A stretch of 64,000 bases of DNA. Origin: Brevundimonas sp. UBA4553 (GTDB lineage Bacteria > Pseudomonadota > Alphaproteobacteria > Caulobacterales > Caulobacteraceae). How positions within the stretch are numbered: position 1 is the stretch's first letter; every line of letters starts with the position of its first letter. The notes under the pieces were generated by a model. That model made no database searches. It saw only the letters and a program-made list of their open reading frames with translations, and was not told where the DNA came from. The DNA is taken from contig NZ_DGLD01000004.1 in assembly GCF_002387245.1 (NCBI RefSeq), positions 20,850 to 84,849 of the forward strand. The letters run 5' to 3'. Below, piece by piece: positions 48,779-56,387 of this stretch. The translations under genes and the position numbers were made by a program.

Positions 48779-48928
48779 ATGAGCGCCTCCACCGATCGTT
48801 CTTCCGCCCCGCCCTCCGACCAACGCCGACGCTCGTCGGGGGGATTGCCCAACTGGCTGCTGTTCACGCTGGTGGCGGCGGTCGTGGTGATCCTGGGCCT
48901 GTTGGTGGCGGGCGCGACCAGCGGCTAG
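48779..48928 (+). CDS. small single-helix membrane protein (49 aa)
   Basis: A Ser/Arg-rich cytoplasmic head (SDQRRRSSGG) precedes one membrane helix (WLLFTLVAAVVVILGLLVAG). The stop overlaps the rnhB stop on the other strand by four bases (CTAG). AGGTTACCGGTGGC lies upstream as a poor ribosome site. Composition and layout look like a real membrane micro-protein, but there is no family to compare. Confidence 0.45.
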   Translation: MSASTDRSSAPPSDQRRRSSGGLPNWLLFTLVAAVVVILGLLVAGATSG

Positions 48929-49578
48929 GCGTCTGCGAGCAGGGCCCGGATCGGCGCCCAACTGCGGCGGTGCGCCGGGCAGGGGCCCAGCGTCGTCAGC
49001 GCCGACTGGTGGATGGGGGCGTTGTAACCCTTGTGGCTGGCGAAGCCGTAGCCCGGATAGGTCGCATCCATTTCGATCATCAGCCGATCGCGCGCCGTCT
49101 TGGCCAGGATCGACGCCGCCGCGATGGACAGGGAGCGACTGTCGCCCTTGACCACGGGCGTGACGGCGCAGGGCAGCTTGAAGCGGTAGTTGCCGTCCAC
49201 CAGGGCGTGAACCGGCGGATGGGCCAGCGCCTCGACCGCGCGGCGCATGGCCAGGCCGGTGGCGTGCAGGATGTTCAGTTCGTCGATCTCCTCGACCGAG
49301 GCGAAGCCGACGCTCCAGGCCAGGGCGCGGGCCTTGATCTCAGGCTCCAGCGCGGCGCGGCGCTTTTCCGTCAGGGCCTTGGAGTCGTCGATGCCGGACG
49401 GCAGGTCGTCAGGGTTCAGGATCACCGCCGCCGCCGATACCGGCCCGGCCCAGGGACCACGCCCGGCCTCGTCCACGCCGCAGACGTGGCCCTTCCAGGT
49501 CGCGCGCGCCTCCAGCTCCAGCATTAGGTTGGGGAAGGGGCGGTCGATTTTGGGGGCGGCGGGTTTGCGCGGGCTCAT
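48925..49578 (-). CDS. rnhB: ribonuclease HII
   Basis: RNase HII cleaves RNA in RNA-DNA hybrids, including single ribonucleotides in DNA. The product is 217 aa. The active-site motif GVDEAGRGPWAGPV holds D36 and E37. It is followed by GIDDSKALTEKRR, HALVDGNYRF and SIAAASILAKTARDRLM. All acidic catalytic residues are present. Cytoplasmic and complete. Its 3' end meets a micro-protein gene convergently. Confidence 0.96.
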   Translation of the reverse strand: MSPRKPAAPKIDRPFPNLMLELEARATWKGHVCGVDEAGRGPWAGPVSAAAVILNPDDLPSGIDDSKALTEKRRAALEPEIKARALAWSVGFASVEEIDELNILHATGLAMRRAVEALAHPPVHALVDGNYRFKLPCAVTPVVKGDSRSLSIAAASILAKTARDRLMIEMDATYPGYGFASHKGYNAPIHQSALTTLGPCPAHRRSWAPIRALLADA

Positions 49579-49724
49579 GGCGCGTCAGTGCCACGAACGG
49601 GCGCGGGGCGGAAGGTGGTCGCTCCGGGAGGCAGACGCGCTGAATAGCGGCAAAGGGTGACAAGCGGAGCTAGGCTTCAGTGCCGAGAGCGGACGCCCCT
49701 CCAAAGTCAGCTAGGGGGCGGGCG

Positions 49725-49985
49725 CTACGTCGCTAACCGCCATGCGAGTGCGGCCAGCGGGGGAAGTGCCGCGAAGATCAGCACCCAAACGTAGTGGTAT
49801 CCTTCAGCTCGGTCAGCATGATCCTCGTGCCGAGCGCGTTGGTCTTCTTTATACGCCCAGGAAGGAACAGTCCGTTGGTCGTCACCAGAAGATGGCGCGG
49901 GCGACGCGTTGAACTCTTCCATAAGCTTACGGCCCTTCGCTCTAAAACCACACTGAACGTAGCTGAAGGCACCAATGTCCGCCAT
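49725..49985 (-). CDS. possible tail-anchored small protein
   Basis: A frame of 86 codons (or 65 from the internal ATG at 49922). The C-terminus is a hydrophobic helix (YVWVLIFAALPPLAALAWRL) preceded by a charged stretch DQRARHEDHADRAEGYH. The N-terminus before the internal Met looks less natural, so the shorter form is favoured. No family is recognised. Upstream of tag's end on the same strand but not clearly in an operon. Confidence 0.4.
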   Translation of the reverse strand: MADIGAFSYVQCGFRAKGRKLMEEFNASPAPSSGDDQRTVPSWAYKEDQRARHEDHADRAEGYHYVWVLIFAALPPLAALAWRLAT

Positions 49986-50019
49986 TGGGCGAACGCTGAC
50001 TCATGCTCAACGTTCGCAA

Positions 50020-50637
50020 TCAGACCTTGGCGATCGTGCCCGACCCGCCCGCCTCGCCCACCTCTCCGTGCCGGAAACACGTCGTCTGGTGGTCGTTGAC
50101 CATGCCGACCGCCTGCATGAAGGCGTAGGTGATGACCGGGCCGCAGAATTTGAAGCCGCGCGCCTTCAGGGCCTTGGCCATGGCGACGCTTCGCGGCGTC
50201 TGGGTCGGGGCTTCGCGGAAATGGTCCCACTGATTCACCAGCGGCTGGCCGTCGACGAAGGACCAGAGCCAGGCCGAGAAGTCCTCGCCGTTGTCTCTCA
50301 TCTCCAGCCAGATGCGGGCGCCGTTGATGGCGGCCTCGATCTTGGCGCGTGAGCGGATGATGCGAGGATCGGCCAGCAGGCGGGCGCGGTCGGCGTCGTC
50401 GTAGCGGGCGATGATCTCGGGGTCGAAGCCGTGGAAGGCGTCGCGCATCCCCTCGCGCTTTCTCAGGATGGTGATCCAGGCCAGCCCGGCCTGGAAGCCG
50501 TCCAGCACCAGCTTCTCCCACAGGGCGCGTGGATCGTACTCGGGCACGCCCCATTCCTCGTCGTGATAGGCGATGTAGAGCGGGTCGGTCGTCCCGCACC
50601 AGCCGCAGCGGCCTTCGGCTTTCTCGGAGTCGGTCAT
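50020..50637 (-). CDS. tag: DNA-3-methyladenine glycosylase I
   Basis: Tag removes 3-methyladenine from alkylated DNA. The product is 205 aa from the ATG at 50637. The zinc-binding set matches E. coli Tag in order and spacing: C11 (RCGWCG), H25 (IAYHDEEWG), then H183 and C187 (NDHQTTCFRH). Also typical are LVLDGFQAGLAWITIL and GFKFCGPVITYAFMQA. The C-terminal 15 residues are Gly-rich. It is on the same strand as the two tiny membrane-protein genes upstream, 97 bases away. Confidence 0.95.
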   Translation of the reverse strand: MTDSEKAEGRCGWCGTTDPLYIAYHDEEWGVPEYDPRALWEKLVLDGFQAGLAWITILRKREGMRDAFHGFDPEIIARYDDADRARLLADPRIIRSRAKIEAAINGARIWLEMRDNGEDFSAWLWSFVDGQPLVNQWDHFREAPTQTPRSVAMAKALKARGFKFCGPVITYAFMQAVGMVNDHQTTCFRHGEVGEAGGSGTIAKV

Positions 50638-50734
50638 GGAGCGATGTTGCTGGAATGTTCTGGTGAGGCAAGCGAAAAGGCCCGGCGTCGCCACCGGGCC
50701 TCCTCATGGCCGAAGGGAGAGCCGGAAGATCCGG

Positions 50735-50893
50735 TCAGGCGGCCTTGGCGACGGCGCCGGCGATGACGGCGGCGGGCTGGGCCTGGCCGAAGGTGGGGAT
50801 GGTCTGGACGGCCGTGGTGATCAGCAGGGCGCCGCAGAGGCCGAGGGCGAAGCCCGAGAAGCGGTTGGCGATCGAGGAATAGAAATTGAACAT
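50735..50893 (-). CDS. tiny membrane protein (52 aa), paralogue A
   Basis: Starts MFNFYSSIANRFSGF, then a hydrophobic helix containing ALGLCGALLITTAV, then a short Gln/Pro segment and an Ala-rich end. The core block FALGxCGALLI recurs in the gene just upstream (50924-51088), so the two are a duplicated pair of likely inner-membrane micro-proteins. No known family. The ribosome site is present (CTCGTTTTCAGGACC before the ATG, with AGGA). Confidence 0.5.
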   Translation of the reverse strand: MFNFYSSIANRFSGFALGLCGALLITTAVQTIPTFGQAQPAAVIAGAVAKAA

Positions 50894-50923
50894 GGGTCTG
50901 GTCCTGAAAACGAGATGAAGGGT

Positions 50924-51088
50924 TCAGCGGGCGGCGACGGAGGCGGCGGGGGCGTCTAGCCAGGCGGCGGCCTGGCTGGGGCCGGGGAGGGCCATGACGG
51001 CGAGGCTGATCAGCAGGGCGCCGCAGACGCCCAGGGCGAAGTCGGAGACGTGTTTGGCCGCTTGGCCCATGCGGTTGGCGCAGGTCAT
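50924..51088 (-). CDS. tiny membrane protein (54 aa), paralogue B
   Basis: Starts MTCANRMGQAAKHVSDFALG, then VCGALLISLAVMALPGPS and an Ala-rich tail ending VAAR. It shares the FALGxCGALLI core and overall layout with the downstream 52-aa gene. AGAGGA upstream of the ATG is a good ribosome site (TCAGAGGATTAACCA). It follows the HTH regulator gene by 74 bases on the same strand. Confidence 0.5.
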   Translation of the reverse strand: MTCANRMGQAAKHVSDFALGVCGALLISLAVMALPGPSQAAAWLDAPAASVAAR

Positions 51089-51162
51089 TGGTTAATCCTC
51101 TGAATGTCGGTGTGTTTTTCGAGTTTGGCGGGCGTCAGGCCTCGCCAGAAGCTAGGGTCGGA

Positions 51163-51363
51163 TCACTGAACGAATATGGCTTCGATCGGTCGGCCGAAGA
51201 GGCGGGAGATGCGGAAGGCCAGAGGCAGGGAGGGGTCGTAGCGGCCCTTTTCCAGCGCCTGGACGGTTTGACGGGAGACGCCGAGCTGTTCGGCGAGGTC
51301 GGCCTGGGTCCAGTTGCGCTCGGCGCGGAAGACCTTGAGGCGGTTCACGAACTCGCTGGTCAT
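51163..51363 (-). CDS. XRE-type small transcriptional regulator
   Basis: The product is 66 aa, essentially one helix-turn-helix domain: LKVFRAERNWTQADLAEQLG and VSRQTVQALEKGRYDPSLPLAFRISRLFG, ending IEAIFVQ. This YozG-like type usually sits directly after or before a membrane-protein gene, as here with ATGA overlap. It probably represses its own operon. The targets may include the tiny membrane-protein genes downstream. Confidence 0.9.
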   Translation of the reverse strand: MTSEFVNRLKVFRAERNWTQADLAEQLGVSRQTVQALEKGRYDPSLPLAFRISRLFGRPIEAIFVQ

Positions 51364-51812
51364 CGGCGGGCCATCCACCAGCCGCACCAGGCGATACCGT
51401 AGCCGACGGCCTGGGCGGCGAAGACGCCGAGGACGCCGCCGGCGACCAGGGCCGCGTCCGAGCGCTGCACGAAGGCCGGCAGCAGGTTCACGTCCATCAG
51501 CGTGGCGGCCACGACGCCGGCGCCGCCGACGACCAGACCCGTATTGCCGCCCCACCACCAGGCCCACTTGTGGGCTTCCTGGGCGGCTTCATCGAGGGCG
51601 CGCCACCAGTAGAGGCTGTGGATGGCGGAGAAGACGGCGACGGCGGCGGCCAGCAGGACCACGCCCAGTTGCGGTGCGCTGCCCAGTTGGGCGGGCCAGA
51701 AGGGCGTGGCGACGGTCAGGCCGGACGAGACGACCACCAGAGCGCACAGGCCCACGGTCAGGTCGTCCATCTTCTTCTTGTTAGCGGCGGCGGTCTTCGT
51801 GGCGGCGTTCAT
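51360..51812 (-). CDS. four-helix membrane protein paired with XRE regulator
   Basis: The product is 150 aa. A Lys-rich N-terminus precedes hydrophobic segments at about 20-40 (LCALVVVSSGLTVATPF), 48-70 (QLGVVLLAAAVAVFSAIHSL), 88-105 (TGLVVGGAGVVAATLM) and 120-140 (AALVAGGVLGVFAAQAV). WWRALDEAAQEAHKWAWWWG is Trp-rich. It is the first gene of the unit with the HTH regulator. The pair resembles widespread membrane protein/XRE modules whose role is unclear. An AT-rich control region lies upstream (TTGTGACAAGTAAACTTTACC). Confidence 0.75.
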   Translation of the reverse strand: MNAATKTAAANKKKMDDLTVGLCALVVVSSGLTVATPFWPAQLGSAPQLGVVLLAAAVAVFSAIHSLYWWRALDEAAQEAHKWAWWWGGNTGLVVGGAGVVAATLMDVNLLPAFVQRSDAALVAGGVLGVFAAQAVGYGIAWCGWWMARR

Positions 51813-51914
51813 GACAAGCTCCCCTGTCGTTGTGACAAGTAAACTTTACCAGCGTCGCGCGTTGCGTCAAGCGACTTTTACATCATGACAAGCAGATTTT
51901 CCGTTTTGTCGAAA

Positions 51915-52706
51915 TTAGCCTTGAAAATCAGGAATCCAGTCGGGCTTTTCGACGCGCGCAGGACGACCATCGACGCTCAGATCGCCCTCCAGACGGTCCA
52001 GACGCATCAGGGCGATGGCGCGGCCGTCGGCGCCGGTCATGACCTCGCCGGCGCGAAGTTCGCCGTTCAGCACCTCCGCGCCGCGCTCGGGCGCTGGGCC
52101 GTCGAAGGCGATGGCCATCATGCGGTTCTTGATCGTGCCGCGCCGCTTCATCCGCGAGGTCGTTTCCTGACCGATGAAGCAGCCCTTGTGGAAGTCGATG
52201 CCGTTCAGCAGGTCGAAGTCGGCCTCGATCGGATAGGTCTTGTCCAGCAGCGTGTCCGCCGTGGGATCGGGCACGCCGAGGGCCAGGCGGTGCGCCTGCC
52301 AGTCGGCCTCGGTCGCGTCGGTTTCGCACTGATCGCCCCAGCGGCGGCCGCCGAGGGCAGGCAGGCGGGGATCGGGGACGAAGCCCTCTGGCGCTTCATT
52401 CCACGCCACGAAGACCGCGTCGGGGATGGGCATGACCTCGACGTTGGAGCGGAGCCTGTACATCGAAAGCCGCTGGACCAGGGCGTCGCGACGCTCGGCC
52501 GCCACGTCCAGCACCACGCCGTTTTCCTCACCCCAGAGGAAGAGGTCGAACAGCAGGCGGCCGGGCGGCGACAGCAGGGCGCCGAAGCGCAGGGCGCCGG
52601 GCTCCAGCGTCTCCACGTCCTGGGTCAGCAGGTTGTGCAGGAAGGGACGGGCGTCAGGGCCGGTGACGCGGATCAGGGCGCGGCTGTCGAGGCGGGCGAT
52701 GGACAT
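51915..52706 (-). CDS. ygfZ: YgfZ/GcvT folate-binding protein
   Basis: YgfZ uses tetrahydrofolate to support Fe-S cluster assembly. The product is 263 aa. The signature KGCFIGQE lies at 174-181 with the key C176. The N-terminal GcvT-like fold has RVTGPDARPFLHNLLTQDV and FGALLSPPGRLLFDLFL. The C-terminal barrel follows. Cytoplasmic and complete, in front of the cysteine-cluster gene on the same strand. Confidence 0.94.
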   Translation of the reverse strand: MSIARLDSRALIRVTGPDARPFLHNLLTQDVETLEPGALRFGALLSPPGRLLFDLFLWGEENGVVLDVAAERRDALVQRLSMYRLRSNVEVMPIPDAVFVAWNEAPEGFVPDPRLPALGGRRWGDQCETDATEADWQAHRLALGVPDPTADTLLDKTYPIEADFDLLNGIDFHKGCFIGQETTSRMKRRGTIKNRMMAIAFDGPAPERGAEVLNGELRAGEVMTGADGRAIALMRLDRLEGDLSVDGRPARVEKPDWIPDFQG

Positions 52707-52733
52707 ACCGCCAAGATAGGGAGGGGGAGGCGG

Positions 52734-53279
52734 CTACACCACCGCATACCGCGCCGTCACGCCGTCGGGCTGGAAGTCATGCTCGTCGAGCTTGTCCAGA
52801 GAGGCGAGGACGCGGGCGATGAAGTCCTCGGGATCGCCGTCTTCGATTGCGGGACGCAGCCAGTCGGTGACGACGGCGCGGGCGGGGTAGGTCCCGACCG
52901 GGCCGGGGACGCTGAGGGCGACCTCGACCCCCTCGGCGATCCAGCCGGCGACGGTGGCGAAGAAGTCCATGCCGGCGAGGAAGTCGGAGCGGCGCACGAC
53001 ATAGAGGGTGATCTCGCCGCGATCGACGCCGTCGGGGCGGATGATGACGCCGCTACAGTCTGGCCGCCAGTCGTCGGACAGCTCGACCGCCCGCCACAGG
53101 CAGAACCAGACGCGACAGGTCTGGGGCCGGATTTCGTGGACCGAGCAGCCGGCCCCGTCGACGCAGTAGCCGCACAGCGCGCCCGTCGGCTTGGCCAGTT
53201 CGGGCAGGTTCAGCGGGATCACGCGACAGCATTCGACGCAGCCGCCGCAGGACCGGTCGGGAAGGAGGGACAGGCTCAT
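52734..53279 (-). CDS. YkgJ-family cysteine-cluster protein
   Basis: The product is 181 aa. The N-terminal cysteine set CGGCVECC, CGYC, GCSVHEIRPQTCRVWFC is the zinc/iron-chelating domain of the YkgJ family (UPF0153-like). The rest has no recognised domain (FFATVAGWIAEGVEVALSVPG). These proteins are predicted metal-binding, with function unknown. Same strand as ygfZ, 27 bases upstream of it, so an Fe-S-related pairing is possible. Confidence 0.85.
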   Translation of the reverse strand: MSLSLLPDRSCGGCVECCRVIPLNLPELAKPTGALCGYCVDGAGCSVHEIRPQTCRVWFCLWRAVELSDDWRPDCSGVIIRPDGVDRGEITLYVVRRSDFLAGMDFFATVAGWIAEGVEVALSVPGPVGTYPARAVVTDWLRPAIEDGDPEDFIARVLASLDKLDEHDFQPDGVTARYAVV

Positions 53280-53347
53280 GGCGCCGCCTTAGCGCATCAG
53301 GAGGCAAAAGCGCAGACCTCGCCGACGAGGGGGTCTTGCGTTCGTAT

Positions 53348-53376
53348 CATTATGTAGAATAACTTTTGACATAATG
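53348..53376. promoter_or_regulatory. 8-bp inverted repeat upstream of pectate lyase, candidate operator
   Basis: Perfect arms CATTATGT and ACATAATG with a 13-base spacer that also contains a TTTTGAC -35-like element. The right arm overlaps the first possible ATG (53374), so the real start is probably the GTG at 53419 and the repeat is a regulator site. Confidence 0.55.
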
Positions 53377-53418
53377 AGAACGGCGCTCAAGCCGAAACGC
53401 AGTCGGGAAACGCATCCA

Positions 53419-54726
53419 GTGAGACACGTCTTCGCCATTTCGTTCGTAGCCCTCGCCGCCATGGCGGGGCCCAGCCTTCATGCCGGCGCCGCGCAGGCCG
53501 AGGTCATTCGCGCCAACACGCCCGCCGTCGGCCTGACCATCGACCGCATCGGCGCCCTGCCGGACGCGGAGCGTGGCGCCTGGGCCGACTATCTGGCGCG
53601 CTCGCAGGCCCAGCATCTGGCCGACCGCGCCGCCCTGGCCGCCGAACTGCCGGCGGGCGGGACCCCGCCCCCGCCGCCGCTGGCCATTCGCGGCAACAGC
53701 TCGCACATGCCGCTGGATCGCCCGGCCGAATGGTATGGCTCGGCCGAGGCCCGTGCTGTCGCCGACGCGGTGGTCAGCTTCCAGACCCCGGCCGGCGGCT
53801 GGAGCAAGAACCAGGATCGCAGCATCAAGCGCCTGCCGGGCCAGCGCTTCTCCAACGACGCCGAGACGATGGAGCAGAACCCGGCCAATTTCGACGCTCC
53901 GGCGGATCGGTTCTGGACCTTTGTCGGCACGCTCGACAACAACGCGACCTGGACCGAGATGCGTTATCTGGCCAAGGTCGCGGCCCAGGCGCCTGGACGT
54001 GAGGGCGACGCCTGGCGCGCCAGCGTCATCAAAGGCGTCCACTATCTGCTGAACGCCCAATACCCCAACGGCGGCTGGCCGCAGATCTGGCCGCTGGAGG
54101 GCGGGTTCCACGATTCCATCACCTTCAACGACAACGCCGTGGCCGAGGCCGCCATGGTGCTGCGCGACGTGGCCAACGGCGCGGAAGGCTTTGGCTTCGT
54201 ATCGCCCGAGCTGGAAGCCCGCGCCGCCGAAGCGGTGAAAAAGGCCATCGACGTCACCCTGGCCGCCCAGGTCCGCAAGGGCGACCAGCTTCAGGGCTGG
54301 CCCCAGCAGGTCGAACCCATGCGTCTGGTTCCGACCAGCGCCCGCAACTATGAGCCGCGTTCGGTCGCCAGCGGCGAGACCACGGACATTCTCGAGTTCC
54401 TGATGGCCGAGCCCAACCCCTCGCCCGAGGTCAAGGCGGCGATCCGCGGCGGCGTGGCTTGGCTGGAATCCGTGCGCGTCTATGACAAGTCGTTCGAGAT
54501 GACCGACGACGGCCGCAAGCTGATCGACAAGCCTGGCGCCGGCCCCCTGTGGTCGCGCAACTATGATCTGGTCACCGGTCGCCCGATCTTCGGCGACAAG
54601 GATCAGAGCATCCACGACGACGTCAACGGCATCTCGGTCGGTCGTCGCAACGGCTATTCATGGTGGCTGGCGGCGCCCCAGCGCGCCCTGGACCTCTATG
54701 CGACCTGGTCGGCGACGCACTCCTGA
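53419..54726 (+). CDS. exported pectate lyase (PL10-like)
   Basis: The product is 435 aa from GTG at 53419, giving a clean signal peptide (HVFAISFVALAAMAGPSLHA). The ATG at 53374 would add 15 basic residues and lies inside the operator-like repeat. PL10-type blocks: VVSFQTPAGGWSKNQD, NDAETMEQNP, LDNNATWTEMRYLAKVA, LNAQYPNGGWPQIWPL, ITFNDNAVAEAAMVLR and NGYSWWLAAPQRALDLYATW. It cleaves polygalacturonate by beta-elimination, calcium-dependent, in the periplasm or outside. It stands alone, without a visible pectin-uptake operon, and ends at a strong convergent terminator. Confidence 0.9.
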   Translation: MRHVFAISFVALAAMAGPSLHAGAAQAEVIRANTPAVGLTIDRIGALPDAERGAWADYLARSQAQHLADRAALAAELPAGGTPPPPPLAIRGNSSHMPLDRPAEWYGSAEARAVADAVVSFQTPAGGWSKNQDRSIKRLPGQRFSNDAETMEQNPANFDAPADRFWTFVGTLDNNATWTEMRYLAKVAAQAPGREGDAWRASVIKGVHYLLNAQYPNGGWPQIWPLEGGFHDSITFNDNAVAEAAMVLRDVANGAEGFGFVSPELEARAAEAVKKAIDVTLAAQVRKGDQLQGWPQQVEPMRLVPTSARNYEPRSVASGETTDILEFLMAEPNPSPEVKAAIRGGVAWLESVRVYDKSFEMTDDGRKLIDKPGAGPLWSRNYDLVTGRPIFGDKDQSIHDDVNGISVGRRNGYSWWLAAPQRALDLYATWSATHS

Positions 54727-54741
54727 CGGCCTGCCTTGCGA

Positions 54742-54770
54742 GACCGTCGCTCCGGTCTGGAGCGGCGGTC
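54742..54770. terminator. convergent terminator hairpin
   Basis: 12-bp stem GACCGTCGCTCC/GGAGCGGCGGTC (one G-T pair) with a five-base loop, between the pectate lyase and a convergent membrane-protein gene. Confidence 0.75.
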
Positions 54771-54792
54771 CCGCTCGCCACGGGCGATGAGG

Positions 54793-55521
54793 CTAGAACC
54801 AGCGGCCGGCGGCCAGCCCGACGGCCGTGATGGCCATTCCGCCGACAAGTCCGACGGCATAGAGGCAGATGATGACGACCAAGGCCTTGGCGATACCGCC
54901 GCCCGTCGTCTTGTACCAGCGCCCCTTGCCCATACGGAGCAGCGTCATGACGCCCAGCACCCACATGACCAGGGACGCAAGCAGGGCGAGCCATCCCTGA
55001 CCGTAGAGGAACCAGGAGATCGGCAGGACGGGCAGGGTCCAGGCGTTGAGATAGGCGAAGCCGGCGCGGAACCCGCGACGCCAGCCCAGATCCTCGGCGT
55101 CCCACCATCGAAACAGGGGGGCGGTCACAAAGGCGTAGAGCGTCGCCAGGACGGGCACCATGATCAACGTCATCCAGCCGTCAGCGTCGGCCAGGAAGGC
55201 GTCGTGGCTCTTGCCCGAGGCCTCGATCAGCGGGTTCAGCATTTCGGCCGGCAGCGTGGCCACCATGTGACCCGAGCCGCCGCTGACGAAGAGCACCAGC
55301 ATCAGGATCGCGTTGAGGGCCAGATAGAGACGCAGAGGCCGCGTATAGAGCCCGCCGCCGGTCGGGCCCAGGACCATCCAGCTCTCAAGCACCTGGCGCG
55401 GGCGAACCAGCAGGTCCCGCGCCGTGCGCAGGTCCACGGAGCCAAAGCCAAGGGTGTCTTCGGACAACTCGCCGACCGTCTGTGACCGCGTCGGCTTGGC
55501 TGGCTGTTCCTGTTCGCTCAT
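54793..55521 (-). CDS. multi-pass membrane protein, DUF3667-like
   Basis: The product is 242 aa from the ATG at 55521. A polar N-terminus (LGFGSVDLRTARDLLVRPRQVLE) is followed by about five membrane helices (LYLALNAILMLVLFVSGG, LIMVPVLATLYAFVTAPLF, WTLPVLPISWFLYGQGW, LALLASLVMWVLGVMTLL, ALVVIICLYAVGLVGGMAI). The layout is like DUF3667/YIP-type inner-membrane proteins with no known function. An adjacent co-directional gene (55586-56251) has a similar polar-start, multi-helix layout, so they may be distant relatives in one operon. Confidence 0.7.
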   Translation of the reverse strand: MSEQEQPAKPTRSQTVGELSEDTLGFGSVDLRTARDLLVRPRQVLESWMVLGPTGGGLYTRPLRLYLALNAILMLVLFVSGGSGHMVATLPAEMLNPLIEASGKSHDAFLADADGWMTLIMVPVLATLYAFVTAPLFRWWDAEDLGWRRGFRAGFAYLNAWTLPVLPISWFLYGQGWLALLASLVMWVLGVMTLLRMGKGRWYKTTGGGIAKALVVIICLYAVGLVGGMAITAVGLAAGRWF

Positions 55522-55585
55522 GAGATCCCCGCTTCCCGGATGAGGGATCGCATCGCACCCGTCACAGCGCAAGGCGTCTCCGCCA

Positions 55586-56251
55586 TCAGGCCAGCAGCCA
55601 GCCGGTGGCCAGGACAACGGCGGTCGAAACGGTGAACGTGCCGACGGCCCACAGACTCGCACGCCAGCCGGTCATTCGGTCCAGTCGCATCAGCCAGCGG
55701 CGCTGGACGAAGAGGTACCAGACCGTGGTGACAGCGATCACCGCCAGCCCGAGCAGAGTGGAGGTGTCATTGGGATAGCGGATGCCGACATTGCCGAGGC
55801 TGACGAGCATGGTGGTCGCGCCCGACAGGTAGCATTGAGCGAAAAAGGGCGGGCGTAGCGTCTCGCGGTCGATCCGCTTCTTTTCCAGCTTGAGGGAAAG
55901 CCAGGCGAAGGCCAGAGCGTGGAGGCTGAACAGCAGGGCGCGAAAGGCCAGCAGGGTCTGGTCGTTGCGGATGATGTCTTGCCCCAACCGCGAATGGGAC
56001 GTCTCCACCCCCAGGCCCAAGGCCAGTTCCAGCCCGTGGGCGAGCAGCAGGCTGAGCACCAGAAACAGGGGCGGGCTCAGGGTCTCCAGATACTGCTTGT
56101 CGGGCTTGTCGCGCTGCTCCCCATCGGAATAGCGCATGGTGCCGAGCGGCCGGGTCAGGGTCATCCATAAGGTGCGTGGGTAGAAGAGCAGCCAGGACAT
56201 GACTTCGTAGAGCAGCTCTTCTACGGATCGCAGGATGGTCAGCACGTTCAT
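55586..56251 (-). CDS. multi-pass membrane protein, permease-like
   Basis: The product is 221 aa from the ATG at 56251. It starts MNVLTILRSVEELLYEVMSW with LFYPRTLWMTLTRPLGTM, a polar-amphipathic lead, then helices LSPPLFLVLSLLLAHGLELA, LAFRALLFSLHALAFAWLSL, CYLSGATTMLVSLGN, LLGLAVIAVTTVWYLFVQR and a C-terminal TVSTAVVLATGWLLA. No charged transport motif is seen. It precedes the DUF3667-like gene by 64 bases. Confidence 0.7.
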   Translation of the reverse strand: MNVLTILRSVEELLYEVMSWLLFYPRTLWMTLTRPLGTMRYSDGEQRDKPDKQYLETLSPPLFLVLSLLLAHGLELALGLGVETSHSRLGQDIIRNDQTLLAFRALLFSLHALAFAWLSLKLEKKRIDRETLRPPFFAQCYLSGATTMLVSLGNVGIRYPNDTSTLLGLAVIAVTTVWYLFVQRRWLMRLDRMTGWRASLWAVGTFTVSTAVVLATGWLLA

Positions 56252-56387
56252 GGTCGGCCCCCTCAGCGTCGGTAAGGCTAGCAGACCGCGAGCCGATCCG
56301 CAGCGGGGCGGTCGAACTTCATGCACTGAACTGACGCGACTTCGCATCGCCGCTGAATTCCGTAGAGAATCCCTCTAGGGTCGCCCG

